DNA of 64,000 nt from Branchiostoma floridae (Eukaryota > Chordata > Leptocardii > Amphioxiformes > Branchiostomatidae), in the NCBI RefSeq assembly GCF_000003815.2, contig NC_049986.1, positions 3,384,181 to 3,448,180 of the forward strand, given 5' to 3'. The position numbers and the translations under genes were made by a program. The notes beneath the pieces are model-generated. The model was not told where the DNA came from and searched no databases. It saw nothing but the letters and a program-made list of their open reading frames with translations. This document shows, piece by piece, positions 1 through 10,405 of this stretch (position 1 is the stretch's first letter; every line of letters begins with the position of its first letter).

Positions 1-29
1 AAGGCTTATGGTAGTTGAGAAGTGAACTA

Positions 30-421
30 TTAATCCGCAGAAGTCTGCAGGGTCCCAGTTCCAGTGTAAACGGAAGACTGAGGCAGTCGTAGGAAGTTTC
101 TAGAGGATTTCTGGAAGGACTCCAGCCACTCTAGAGACATCCACTTCAGGGGCAAAAGTTTGGCGGCCCCTTTCTCATGGTCTGAGGAGACGTAAGCAGT
201 AGCTGTGTACACGTCATGGGCCAAATCAAGGTCAGCAAGTTTAGTCATGTCATAATCGCTGACAAGAACGTTTCGCGGGGCCTCGTCACCGTTCACGTCA
301 GATTGGCACGTGGCGTTGTTCTTACAGCCACGATCGTGCCGACAGGGTCCATCCGTACAGACCAGTGGGGCAGGGAACGTGGCAGTGCCTGCCGAACCAA
401 CCATTGATGCAGTTACACCGG
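30..421 (-). pseudogene. Receptor tyrosine kinase / EGF-like chimeric remnant
   Basis: Read on the minus strand, the segment opens after an acceptor-like CAG (422-424) with a cysteine-rich EGF/laminin-like stretch (CNCINGWFGRHCHVPCPTG). It then runs in a different frame through more Cys-rich sequence (CKNNATCQ) into a tyrosine-kinase activation-segment signature: RNVLV, LADLDLAHDVYTATAYV, and LLPLKWMSLE. In active receptor kinases the equivalent parts are RNVLV, DFG and PVKWM. Here DFG reads DLD, the HRDLAA catalytic loop is absent, and the EGF part joins the kinase part without a membrane span or N-lobe. A frame change near 345-365 separates the two. I read this as a broken, rearranged copy of an EGF-type receptor tyrosine kinase. 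An alternative is two mis-joined exons of a gene extending left of the window. Confidence 0.5.
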
Positions 422-604
422 CTGTCGGTAGGAGCGTACCTGGCTCGATTCTGACAGCAACTGTTTAGCCTCCTCCTACTATACGAAATTGTACAGATTT
501 CCTAAGGTAGAGAAAATTCACAATTCTCATGCAGTCATAAATTTTGCCTATAACATCGGGTGTGCTTTTTAGTTAAGTCGCCAGTAGGCGGTGTTGTCTA
601 GGGT

Positions 605-831
605 CTACAGCTCGACATTAGTTACGTCCAAACATTCCATCACAGCCTGCTCGACAGTAAGCAGTACATTCCGCGGGAAAATGATGACTACCCTGGGGAA
701 GAAACCGCGTGCTAGCCGCTTCTCACACACGTAGCCTACAAGGTCGAACCCGTAGGTGGGAGCCTCCTTGTCCATACATCGGCCCCAATACTCCTGCCAC
801 GGCCTACTGTTGTCCCCGTCCTTGGTGCTGA
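605..831 (-). CDS. Possible exon, product not recognised
   Basis: Minus-strand open frame of about 75 codons that begins after a pyrimidine-rich stretch ending in CAG (832-834) and closes with a stop at 605-607. It has two cysteines (GRCMDKE, GYVCEKR) and no motif I can assign. Base composition is richer in GC than the AT-rich DNA to its right, which favours an exon or exon relic. It lies about 190 bp upstream, in gene sense, of the kinase/EGF remnant, so both may belong to one broken gene. No function is proposed. Confidence 0.3.
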
Positions 832-883
832 CTGTACCATCAGCAGAAAAGTAAAGGTGGGGGGTGGGTAGGGGTGACAACAA

Positions 884-1267
884 ATTTACATTTATCCCAC
901 CCAGTAATACATGTAATCCTGTAGGAAAATTGAGGAAAAGAATGTGTCATTATCTCAAGAATTATTAAAACTTCAAGCCATAGAAACTTGCAATCAAATG
1001 CAAGCCCACTCTGTCCACTTTCATCAAACTTTGCAAGAAAATGCTAGTCCGCAGATAGACCTCCCCTAATCAGAGCCCTTGTTTAGGCTCAAAACAGCTA
1101 TCGAGCAATGATGCCACTTTCATATGGGGTGCAAAACATAAGAGATATGGAGAAAAGTAAGTTATACAACTGATCCAACAAGTATAGTCTGAGTCTTTCC
1201 TAACGCAGCCAGTCCAAAACTGCAAATGTAAAATCCCACCATCTAGGCGCAGGTGGTATCTGTTGCG
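884..1267. other. Non-coding, nothing recognised
   Basis: AT-rich sequence with no coding signature, no RNA gene and no clear repeat that I can see. Confidence 0.5.
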
Positions 1268-2140
1268 TCACCCGTTTTTAATAATATTGTACAAAAAAGC
1301 ATTCCTTCCTGATGCTCTAAATTCATATAAACATAATATAAAGTATTCATTCTTTTGGCAGCGCTTGCAAAAATATTGTACGTTCGGTGCTCTAAATGTA
1401 TATAAACATAAAACTAAGTAGATCCCCCTAAAAATGATAGATTTGCCAGCGCTTACAATAATAATGCACAAAAATCATTTTTTTCTGTTGCTCATATAAA
1501 CGTAATATCAAGTAGTCTTTCTTCTGGCAAATAATCGTTTTATTGGCGCGTGCAATAGTATTGTGCCAAAAGCATTCCTTTTCGGTGCTCTAAATATATA
1601 TAAACATAAAACTAAGTAGATCCCCCTGATAAATGATAGATTTGCCAGCGCTTACAATAACAATGTACAAAAAACATTATTTACTGTTGCTCATATAAAC
1701 ATAATATTAAGTAGTCTTTCTTCTTGCAAATACTCGTTTTATCGGCGCTTGGAATAATATTGTACAAAAAAGCATTCCTTTCTGTGCTCTGAATTCATAT
1801 AAACATAAAAATAAGTATGCATTACTCTGGAAAATGATAGATCTGGCAGCGCTTACATTAATATTGGACAAAAAAAGACATTCCTTCTTGCTGCTCTAAA
1901 TTCATATAAACATAATATTAAGTATTCATTCTTTTGGCAAATAATCGTTTTGGCAGCGCTTGCAATAATATTATACCAAAAAGCATTCCTTTCCGGTGCT
2001 CTAAATTCATCTAAACATAAAACTAAGTAGGCATTCTTCTGACAAAATAATAGATTTGCCGGCGCTTGCAACTATGCTGTACGAAAGCATTCCTTCTCGG
2101 TGATCTAATTTGATATAAACATAACACTACGTATTGATCG
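1268..2140. repeat. Degenerate AT-rich tandem repeat, block 1
   Basis: About eight diverged copies of a unit containing GCATTCCTTNNNGGTGCTCT, then ATATAAACATAAAACTAAGT and a TTTGCCAGCGCTTGCAATAA word. Clear copies of the first word start near 1299, 1571, 1764, 1880, 1983 and 2078, so spacing varies from about 95 to 190 bp. Minus-strand open frames here (repeats of LCLYEFRAP-like words) arise from the repeat and have no signal peptide, domain or splice structure. The same unit returns at 3485-3775. Confidence 0.75.
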
Positions 2141-2369
2141 CAATCCTGTCATCATCTGCCCACATCTGGCGGTCGGGAAGAGCTCTGAGAGTCCCAGAGA
2201 AAAGTAGTCCATTTCTAAATTTGAATTAAATTACTCCTTTTCCTCATAATTCCTCCATATTCTTGACTGTACGTCTGTACTGATGTTGATCACAAACTAA
2301 GGTGTGTACAATTACAATTACAATGCACATCCAGCACCATCTGCTCAAATTATTCCCTTCCAAAGATAC
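2141..2369. other. Non-coding spacer
   Basis: No gene or repeat recognised between the tandem repeat block and the LINE fragment. Confidence 0.5.
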
Positions 2370-2905
2370 TTAGATTGAGTTTATTTTCCAAATCATGCCC
2401 GAAGGCTAATTGCACGTACACTCTCATAGTAATAGTAGTCATTCAGTACATAACGTTTGGTTTCTAATCTACTACAAGGTGCTAAATTTACTATTGTAGG
2501 GTTTGACTTCTTCTTTGAAGGCAGTGGTTAATGAATTCTCCGACTTTCTGCAAAATAAGTGTGTATTGTGATTTAAGTAAAAATGTAGTCTTTTGCTGAC
2601 CTCTCAAGCTGGGTGAAATTAGGGCAACATTTTGATTTTGTTTATTTTGGCCTCGTAGTGAGGGCACTGACTAATGAAGTGGGTTTCATTTTCCATTGCA
2701 TCCATTAGGAAACATTTACATAAACTATCGTGGACAGGTAGCTTTCTATATAACGACCCCTCTCTATTTTTAATTGGTGTGCACAAATTCTTATTTTACA
2801 TATGGCGGATCTTTCATCAAACTCATTATGATTCAAGTAGTTTTCCATCGAGTATTTAGATTTGACACTATGGTAAAATCTTAACTTGCCATTATCTACA
2901 GGCAA
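2370..2905 (-). mobile_element. LINE 3' end, degenerate
   Basis: On the minus strand the frame includes RSAICKIRICAHQLKIERGR, close to RSAICKLRISSHPLEIEKGR in the copy at 33102-33470. That is the C-terminal region of a non-LTR retrotransposon ORF2, just before its Cys/His knuckle. The 3' untranslated end (2380-2410 on the plus strand: GTTTATT..., CATGCCCGAAGGCTAATTGC) matches the 3' ends at 32935 and 45600. Frameshifts and loss of the Cys motif show it is dead. It is the oldest-looking of three copies of this family in the window. Confidence 0.7.
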
Positions 2906-3484
2906 TTCATGAAAGAACGTTTAAACATATACATATCAGTCAGTCTCCTCTTTAACAATGTGTGTATATATTCTTATTATCTATAGCTACCGGATAACAA
3001 CAAAACCGCCCACTGCAGTTCTAAACAAGCCGCCAGGGGCTCCAGCTTACTATACTCACAGTAACACCCTGCCCCAAGACATATCCACTTATAAAAAGTA
3101 TGAAACTCGCACGTAGGTGTAGTTGTACTTCCAACTTCGCCACCCCACTGCGGTACCGTAACACGCCCTAGAAGGCCATTATCATTTTTTATGCAACCCT
3201 ACCAATCCATCATATATCTTGAAGAAACGTCCTACGATTCTGGACTCGTGTTGCTAACATACAAAGAAACAAAAGCACAAAAATATAGAATCCGCTGAAA
3301 TACCATAGGGAAACGCCAGGTGGGCCATGTTCGAAGTGCACTTCCTTACTGCAACCGCTACTCATACACTAAATATTATGAAGATTTATGCACAACGTCT
3401 CGAATTATGCTATCAACCTCAATAAACACCCACATCACAGCTGGTCCACTATAGCACAACTGATCATAAAAATATAATCTTCTT
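2906..3484. other. Non-coding spacer
   Basis: No coding or RNA feature recognised between the LINE end and the second repeat block. Confidence 0.45.
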
Positions 3485-3775
3485 GGCGAAGATAAAAAGC
3501 ATTCCTTTTCGGTGCTATATGTTCATATAAACATAAAACTAAGCATTGATTCTTCTGGAAAATAATATATTTGCCAGCGCTTGCAATAATATTGTACAAC
3601 AAAGCATTCCTTTTCGGTGCTCTAAATCCATATAAACATACCATTAAAAACTATTCTTTTGGCAAATAATAGATTTGCCTGCGCTTACAATTATATTGTA
3701 CACAAAAGAATTCCTTCTTGGTGCTTTAAATTCATATAAACATAAAACTACGTAGTCAATCCAGTAGAAAATAAA
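3485..3775. repeat. Degenerate AT-rich tandem repeat, block 2
   Basis: Three more copies of the 1268-2140 unit, with GCATTCCTTTTCGGTGCT near 3499 and 3604 and a variant near 3706, about 100-105 bp apart. The block ends roughly 115 bp before the start codon of the LRR gene, so it lies in that gene's upstream region. Confidence 0.75.
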
Positions 3776-3889
3776 GCGGCACTGTGTCCACACGCGTCGT
3801 TGCACCGGTGGCGTAAGTCTTGTTAGGTACCGAAAACGCTGGGGAAGTCCACAGCTCACGGATCTGCAGGTAAGTGTACTTCGGATAAA

Positions 3890-6800
3890 ATGTTGAGGTA
3901 TACAGCTGGAATGTGTGTGAGTGGCGGTGCGAAGGAGAACACAGCTTTGTTGTTCTTGCTTCTCTGGGTAGCTGCCTGTGCTGAAAATGGTTTGAATGAT
4001 ACTCAGTGTGAGACAGCTGGCTGGAGGGAGTGTTTGCCTATCACAGGTGGGTCAAAAGCACTTTCTGTTACGACCTATGGCACTCGTACGTGTGTCTTCT
4101 GTAGTGTCGTGCATGGGGTTGTTACCTCTGGAAGCCCGTTCCCTCTTATTGCTAAAGTCAATGATGTAGCAATAAGAGGGTACCCGTTTCATGTCCTGTC
4201 GGTCTTGAAACTGGCACAGCTTGAGCATGCGGAGTTCCACAAGTCTTTGGCTCTGATAGATGCAGACATCACTGAAGTGGACAACAACACCTTCGCTGGG
4301 TTTTCAAGTCTCTTCAAACTGTCCCTAGATTCTAACAGGTTGTCACGTGTCAAGCAGGCCTGGTTCACTGGCTTGGAGAAGCTCCTTGTGCTGATTTTGT
4401 CCAACAACAACATCAAGCAAATAGACCCAAGAAGCTTCGTGCACTTAAAGAACCTTGGTGGTTTGGATCTAGAGAACAACCTGTTACGGGTTGTAGACCC
4501 CTCTTGGCTCTTTGGGCCGGAAGTTAGGATGACCTTGAATCTAAGGTCGAATGCAATCAATAGCGTTTCCCCAGTGTCGTTCCACCATCTGCGGCTGTCC
4601 AGGTTAGACCTGCGTGGAAACGATCTGTCATGCTTGGATGAAGAGGTGTTGGTAGGGCAGCCTACGCTATTGTACCTGCGCATCAGCAGTGGCGTGCTGT
4701 CATCTGTCCATGATGCAAAGCCGCATAGCATGAAATGGAGCCTGAATCGTCTAGCAAGAGTCTTTAGACAGTCGGTGACAATGATAGTTGAGGTGCCCAA
4801 GTTCATCTTCTGTGTCAAGCAGAATAGTCATGAACTCTCGTTTGGGTGGATGGTTGATACATCGGACAATGGGCCTGGTAGAATCAAGGTGGAAGGTGTC
4901 AATCCAGGCATATCGTGTGGTGAGTTGGATCGCTCTTTGAACACCATCTCCATCCAGGCCCCTGTGGTTGTTATGGCTACTGGTGGCTCTCTGGATGGCA
5001 ACATGGTTCCAAACAGGCTTGAGCAGTGCAGGCAGGTTTTGGAATACGGTGACGGCATCAAGGTGGGTCTGATGGGAAACATAATCTTCCAGCTGGTTTC
5101 CATGGCCACAGGGAATACAACCGTTGAAGATATCGCCATGTCATTTGTCCAGACACAAAGCACGAACACTGAGTACACCACCCACACAAACGCCATTCTT
5201 GACGACATGAAAAACATCACCTGCATTCTGATCACTAAAGATGAACACACAGAGTTGTTCTTCACCATTCATCCTGCCCAACACCAGACACATACTACAG
5301 TAACCACTTACAGAACAACCACTGACCACTCCAGCAGCCTGACACACAAGTCTGGGCACACAGAGAGGGACTACACATCTCCAAAACACAGACACACCTC
5401 TACACGACAAGTAAGCACCACTCATGAACCAGAGGTGCCTCCGGCAACAGATCATATTCTCATCTCAGTTGTTGTCTCGGCAGTGGTCAGTGTTGTGGTG
5501 GCGTCCCTTGTAGTGTTGGCATGGAAGTTGCGCTCTGCAAGGCTTAACGCAGAGGATGGGAGTGCCAGCGACGATGCACACATTTGGATAATCCCACCTG
5601 GCGTTGCTTTCCCCGGCTTGCTGAGGTCGGCTTCCCTCCCTGCACTTTCAGGCAATACCGCTTCTGATGATACAGCCTCCTGTAGGTCATTACCCGCTGT
5701 ACTGGATACAATCGACCCTACTTACAGCGAGATCCCGGATGACATAGCCACTGCTCATAGACCTCTGCCTAGTCTCCCCCACACATACTGGGAGATCCCA
5801 GATGACGTCATCTCCGGTGTGGTACGGTCAGTGTCCCTCCCTGCATGCACTCTCGGGAAAACACCCGATGATGCGGCCTCCTGCAAGTCATTGCCGGCAG
5901 TTCTCCAGTCTGTCGAACCGACTTATAGTGAGATCCCTGATGACATAGCCGCTGCACAGCGCCCCCTGCCTTCTCTCCCGAGCAGACCAGAACCAGACCA
6001 GGAAGCCGCTACACAGCGCCATATGCCTGCCCCACCTCACACCTACAGTGAGATCCCAGATGATGAGGATAGCGGTCCCATTCCTTTCTATGCTGACGCG
6101 GCAGAGTTTTCCCTACATGTTGTGACAAACAGGCGACAGAATCGACGGGCCTTCCGAGATAACACCATCGCCGCTTCCAGCAGACACCGGTCTGGAAGGT
6201 CCATTGCCGCATATGGGTCGGCTGAAGTGACCAGGACCCAGGTGAACAACTTCTATAGAAATGCTCCCGAGGCCCAAAGCATAAGAACCCGTAGGACTGC
6301 TTTGGTATCCCAAGCTACCAGCCATGGCTTGAGGACGTATGTCAACGCCACAGATGCGATTCTGTCTAGTGGTCAAAACGTCACGGAAGCTCATATCGCT
6401 TTCCTCACATTCCCTGATGCCTACTTGCCTTGGGAGATCTCAGGAAATGGAACCCGTATCACACCACGGCGCGCGTCCCTCCCCCTTGTCACACTGCCTA
6501 ATACCTACTGGCCATGGGACATACCGGGGGATGGAAACGGTATGAGGCCAAGGGGGGAGTCCCTTCCATCCGTAACACTGCCTAACACCTACTGGCCTTG
6601 GGTCATACCGGGGGAGGGAACCTATAACACAACACGGCGGTCGTCCCTTCCTCATGTCACACTGCCCAACACCTACTTGCCATGGCACATACCGGGGGAT
6701 GGAAATGGTATGAGACCAAGGGGGGAGTCACTTCCATCTGTAACACTGCCTAACACCTACTGGCCATGGGACATACCGGGTGATGGAAACGGTATGAGAC

Positions 6801-7204
6801 CAAGGGGGGAGTCACTTCCATCTGTAACACTGCCTAACACATACTGGCCTTGGCACATACCGGGGGATGGAAATGGTATGAGACCAAGGGGGGAGTCACT
6901 TCCATCCGTAACACTGCCTAACACCTACTGGCCATGGGACATACCAGGTGATGGAAACGGTATGAGACCAAGGGGGGAGTCACTTCCATCTGTAACACTG
7001 CCTAACACCTACTGGCCATGGGACATACCGGGTGATGGATACGGTATGAGACCAAGGGGGTTGTCACTTCCATCCGTAACACTGCCTAACACCTACTGGC
7101 CATGGGACATACCGGGTGATGGAAATGGCATGAGACCAAGGGGGGAAGTCACTTCCATCCGTAACACTGCTGGCCATGGCACATACCGGGGCGGGAACCC
7201 GTAA
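3890..7204 (+). CDS. LRR transmembrane receptor-like protein with repetitive tail
   Basis: Single open frame of 1104 codons. Residues about 17-31 form a hydrophobic signal peptide (ALLFLLLWVAAC). The ectodomain has leucine-rich repeats at about 115-270 (N-terminal Cys cluster before them; LxLxxN units such as LSLDSNRLS, LILSNNNIK, LDLENNLLR, LDLRGNDLS). A Thr/His-rich stalk at about 455-520 leads to a membrane span at about 523-545. The cytoplasmic tail has four tyrosine boxes near residues 612, 633, 679 and 719 (three TYSEIPDD, one TYWEIPDD), Pro-rich spacers, then eight 28-residue repeats (about 859-1082) with core SLPSVTLPNTYWPWDIPGDG. YSEI/YWEI fit YxxI-type sorting or SH2-binding sites; that is inference. 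No Ig or TIR domain is seen. The first Met is used; Met8 would also precede the signal peptide. The last repeat is frameshifted, so the present C-terminus is secondary. Role is probably cell-surface recognition or signalling; ligand unknown. Confidence 0.85.
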   Translation: MLRYTAGMCVSGGAKENTALLFLLLWVAACAENGLNDTQCETAGWRECLPITGGSKALSVTTYGTRTCVFCSVVHGVVTSGSPFPLIAKVNDVAIRGYPFHVLSVLKLAQLEHAEFHKSLALIDADITEVDNNTFAGFSSLFKLSLDSNRLSRVKQAWFTGLEKLLVLILSNNNIKQIDPRSFVHLKNLGGLDLENNLLRVVDPSWLFGPEVRMTLNLRSNAINSVSPVSFHHLRLSRLDLRGNDLSCLDEEVLVGQPTLLYLRISSGVLSSVHDAKPHSMKWSLNRLARVFRQSVTMIVEVPKFIFCVKQNSHELSFGWMVDTSDNGPGRIKVEGVNPGISCGELDRSLNTISIQAPVVVMATGGSLDGNMVPNRLEQCRQVLEYGDGIKVGLMGNIIFQLVSMATGNTTVEDIAMSFVQTQSTNTEYTTHTNAILDDMKNITCILITKDEHTELFFTIHPAQHQTHTTVTTYRTTTDHSSSLTHKSGHTERDYTSPKHRHTSTRQVSTTHEPEVPPATDHILISVVVSAVVSVVVASLVVLAWKLRSARLNAEDGSASDDAHIWIIPPGVAFPGLLRSASLPALSGNTASDDTASCRSLPAVLDTIDPTYSEIPDDIATAHRPLPSLPHTYWEIPDDVISGVVRSVSLPACTLGKTPDDAASCKSLPAVLQSVEPTYSEIPDDIAAAQRPLPSLPSRPEPDQEAATQRHMPAPPHTYSEIPDDEDSGPIPFYADAAEFSLHVVTNRRQNRRAFRDNTIAASSRHRSGRSIAAYGSAEVTRTQVNNFYRNAPEAQSIRTRRTALVSQATSHGLRTYVNATDAILSSGQNVTEAHIAFLTFPDAYLPWEISGNGTRITPRRASLPLVTLPNTYWPWDIPGDGNGMRPRGESLPSVTLPNTYWPWVIPGEGTYNTTRRSSLPHVTLPNTYLPWHIPGDGNGMRPRGESLPSVTLPNTYWPWDIPGDGNGMRPRGESLPSVTLPNTYWPWHIPGDGNGMRPRGESLPSVTLPNTYWPWDIPGDGNGMRPRGESLPSVTLPNTYWPWDIPGDGYGMRPRGLSLPSVTLPNTYWPWDIPGDGNGMRPRGEVTSIRNTAGHGTYRGGNP
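4141..4180. repeat. Perfect inverted repeat inside the LRR gene
   Basis: CCCTCTTATTGCTA (4141-4154) is followed after 12 bases by its exact complement (4167-4180). It is in coding sequence between the N-terminal Cys region and the first LRR and could fold as an RNA hairpin. Confidence 0.8.
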
Positions 7205-7290
7205 CACAACACGGCGCTCGTCCCTTCCCCCTGTCATACTGCCTAACACAAACTGACCTTGGGATATACCGAGGTAGGGAGCACTTCTTA
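6390..7290 (+). repeat. 84-bp coding minisatellite in the LRR gene tail
   Basis: About ten tandem copies of an 84-bp unit (28 codons) with the word CTGCCTAACACCTACTGGCC in each. The central copies (about 6690-7140) are nearly identical, showing recent homogenisation, while the first and last are diverged. In the final copies a 1-bp insertion (near 7147), an 11-bp deletion (near 7171) and a further 1-bp loss break the frame. A stop at 7202-7204 now closes the ORF, and repeat sequence continues to about 7290 out of frame. Confidence 0.9.
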
Positions 7291-8577
7291 ACATGTAGCT
7301 CATCAGGGTGTAGATCCCTGTTCACACTGATGCATACCTACTGGTCATTAGAGAATGGGGTACCTGTACTACACCATAGAATTCGAGCGCCCACCAACTA
7401 TCCTTAAACTAGAATCTGTAGCCGTTTACAACATATTCAATGTTCAGAAATTACATTTCAATGTTCAATAATTACAGTTTCCTACACATCTAGTGCTTTA
7501 TTCCAAAACGCAAAATCTTTACCACAAACCTTTTACATCAAAAGTCTCCCATCTCGAAATTTAATTTTTTGGAAGTTGCAAAAGTCGCAGACGTCTTTTA
7601 CCATACCAATCTGAGCAGGACTTGGCTCTCGCTTCATAAAAAGATTACTTAAAATCATCAAAGAAAATCATTTTTGCCCTTTTCACATCTTATTTCTAAC
7701 CGATACATTTTTTCCTAACACATTTTACCAGCAACAACCTTCGACGCCTTGCAACGTTAATTCTCACATAACCAATTAGCTACAACGTTGTTTCAAGAAT
7801 TCTCTCCTCTTGCACTGGAAAATCTGGCTGCAGTCTGTGTAGCAATTTGATAAGGCTATGCTGGTTGGGTGCCTGTCGGGACGTAAAACTAAAATTCTAC
7901 TTAACAAAACAGTTACTCATTACCTACGACATGGGTAGATTTTGAAAAAGAATTAGACGTTTCAGGTAGCATCCACTACCGTAACACAACACGACGTACA
8001 GTCAGCGACACTGGGTAAAATCTGTTGATCAGTAGGTTCGAAAGTAATGGGGTTCTATCCGAAACGTATGTACGTTACCAAAATCCGATGCTAGTAGTAA
8101 CCGTTGCTTGTCAATGAGTCACTGTTATCCAGTGTGTCTTAATACCTGGATATCTTTTTATTGACAAATTTATGTCCCTGGACTACCATTCAATCTTACC
8201 TGCGGCCATGTTGGTGGCCATTTTGTTAACAGGAGCCTGCTGCATACGGTTGCCTTCAAATATCTAAATAGACGCAGAGCACCGTCCGGTTTTAAGTCAA
8301 CTAATTTAATTTTGATCTCTAACGTTAGTTCAACTTTATCCGGGGGCTAACATTTATCCGTTGCATTACAAAAACAGAGTTCATGGTATTTAGTGATGGC
8401 AAGTCGAAGAACCGTTGTTTCAAACTGCAATATTTTGAAATTATTTTTGGCCAACTTATTTTCCCCTCTAAAATCTGAACATGTTGTATGTCTTAACTTA
8501 TCACTGAAGGATAAACAAAACTGCCACTAATATCTTGGTTATCTCTTAGAAACTGATGATGATAAAAAAGGAAATTG
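7291..8577. other. Intergenic, no gene seen
   Basis: AT-rich DNA downstream of the LRR gene. Around 7960-8020 there is a fragment (GTTTCAGGTAGCATCCACTA) of a dispersed repeat also hinted at near 59465. Nothing else recognised. Confidence 0.5.
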
Positions 8578-9060
8578 CCAGAGAATCAAAGAAAAAAACT
8601 CACATTTTTTAGTTTAGCAATTATAGCCGACTGAAGTGAGGTATAACATGAAAGGAGTTAGTTTCTTAATGAAGAAATTCTCATCATACTACTGGAGATG
8701 AAAGAAATAGTATTCTAAAGAATAGAAGGGCGTTGCCTCAGATGTAAAATTTGAGTCTTCACCATGCAGGAGTTAGGTTGTTTTTTTGTGACTATTCTAG
8801 GAGAAGTATTTTATATTTCTACAACGTAAGCAATAAAATGTAAAAAGTAGACATTATATGTGCTTTTGTCCAAAGGGGTTGATCCAGTAATCAATATCTG
8901 TATGCTAGAAATGGAGGGGGGACTGGAGTAGATTTGTATTTCATGTAATTTGAGTTTTAGAATATTGATTTGACCCATTGTTGTTATTATCTGTATATCA
9001 GTATATTACCCCAAGTAGAAACTGCAATAAATCACATATTTTTGTTATTTATTAGAAAGC
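8578..9060 (+). repeat. Tandem duplication, copy 1 (uninterrupted)
   Basis: Copy 1 of a roughly 540-bp direct duplication. 8610-8705 matches 9145-9245 (shared words GCCGACTG, AACATGAAAGGAGTTAGTTT). 8706-9045 matches 13683-13990 (shared GGGGTTGATCC, TTGATTTGACCCATTGTT, AGAAACTGCAAT). Copy 1 therefore shows the sequence before the foldback element inserted. Confidence 0.85.
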
Positions 9061-9114
9061 ACTAAAGTTACAAGACATGGTGGATTTTTTTAGTGTTGAA
9101 ATCGAGTTAAATTT

Positions 9115-9250
9115 GACAGAAAATTAACCAAAAAGCTAACATTATTTAGCTTAGAAATTATGGCCGACTGGAGTGAGGTATGTTAACATGAAAGGAGTTA
9201 GTTTCTGAATGAAGAAATTCTCAACATACTACTGGAAATGAAAAAAAATG
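9115..9250 (+). repeat. Tandem duplication, copy 2, left part
   Basis: Left part of the second copy, ending in the 9-bp target site AAAAAAATG (9242-9250) next to the foldback element. Confidence 0.85.
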
Positions 9251-9255
9251 CGCAT

Positions 9256-10405
9256 GGTCTTTTTAGCGAATGCCCACAAACGCCCACTCTAGAGAAGTCC
9301 GCGCTGCACGAATCTCATTTTTTTTGCTTGGAATATGTCCACGTTGTGCTCCCATGTATTAATCCTGAGTTTCAAGTCAATCCATTGACCCGAAGTGACA
9401 TAAATCAAAGTTTTCGATTCTCGATGGTCTTTTTAGCGAACGCCCAGCAAAATGTCTTTTTAGCGAATGTCCACTATATCCACAAAAATATCGGCCGTCG
9501 CGCAACGGCACCTAAACCTACCGCCACAAACATGTTCAAGATGGTGTCCCATTGATGTGTACGGAGTTTCCGTGCTTTACAAGCATTTTAAGTCCCTGTT
9601 TTTGGTCAAAATGTACGGCGACGATACTACCATACTTTAAATATAGCAATTCAAAATGGCGGGCACTAGTCATGTGACCTCCTTGCGGGACTGTTCTATA
9701 AGTATCGCGGGAGGGACTGTTGTAGCATAGCTTCTCATACAACCATTTTAGAGTGAATTCTGAACAAGATTTTCTTTTCATAGTGCTATCATCTGACTGA
9801 TATTTACAATGTGGTCATTTTTTCTGTGCTATTATTACCCAGGTTTGAGGAACTTAGTGCAAATTTGGATATTGATTCACCTCAGTGCCCAATTAATGTA
9901 CAAAAGGCTCAGACACATTAGTGTTATAAACCTGAATAGGGGCAGGTAACCAATACTAGAAAAACATAGCTATTTATTATTAACAATACTATTTACATTA
10001 TAATAATAACTCTTCACCAAACTGGACTTTTCTTATCTTTATTTATCACAGAAACATTGTTACAATGAGGATTTGATTAGATGAGTATCTGTTACAGTGT
10101 GTACAAACTTATTTCAAATACAAAAATGTATTTCGTTTCACTTCCTAAATATTTTTAAAGTATTGGAAGAAGTTGACACATAAACAATATTAATTGCATT
10201 ATTTATGTGCAGTAAAATGTGACCACATGCTATCAATAGCCTAATAAAATGTTGGAACATGGCACAAGCGGGCTCCCCTTCTGAGTACAGAAAGGAAATG
10301 TTTTATAACATTTAGTTATGACGTAGAAAATTTCAATTGTAAAATGTACCTTTATTAACATTTACAAACAAATTGTTTTTTCTCTTCTTAATAAATGACA
10401 ACAAT
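9256..10405 (+). repeat. Left arm of the foldback element
   Basis: Unique part of the left inverted arm, matching 12520-13668 in reverse with few differences. The terminal motif recurs inside the arm at 9426-9445 and 9454-9472. An open frame at 9238-9555 has no recognisable domain and is taken as chance. Confidence 0.9.
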
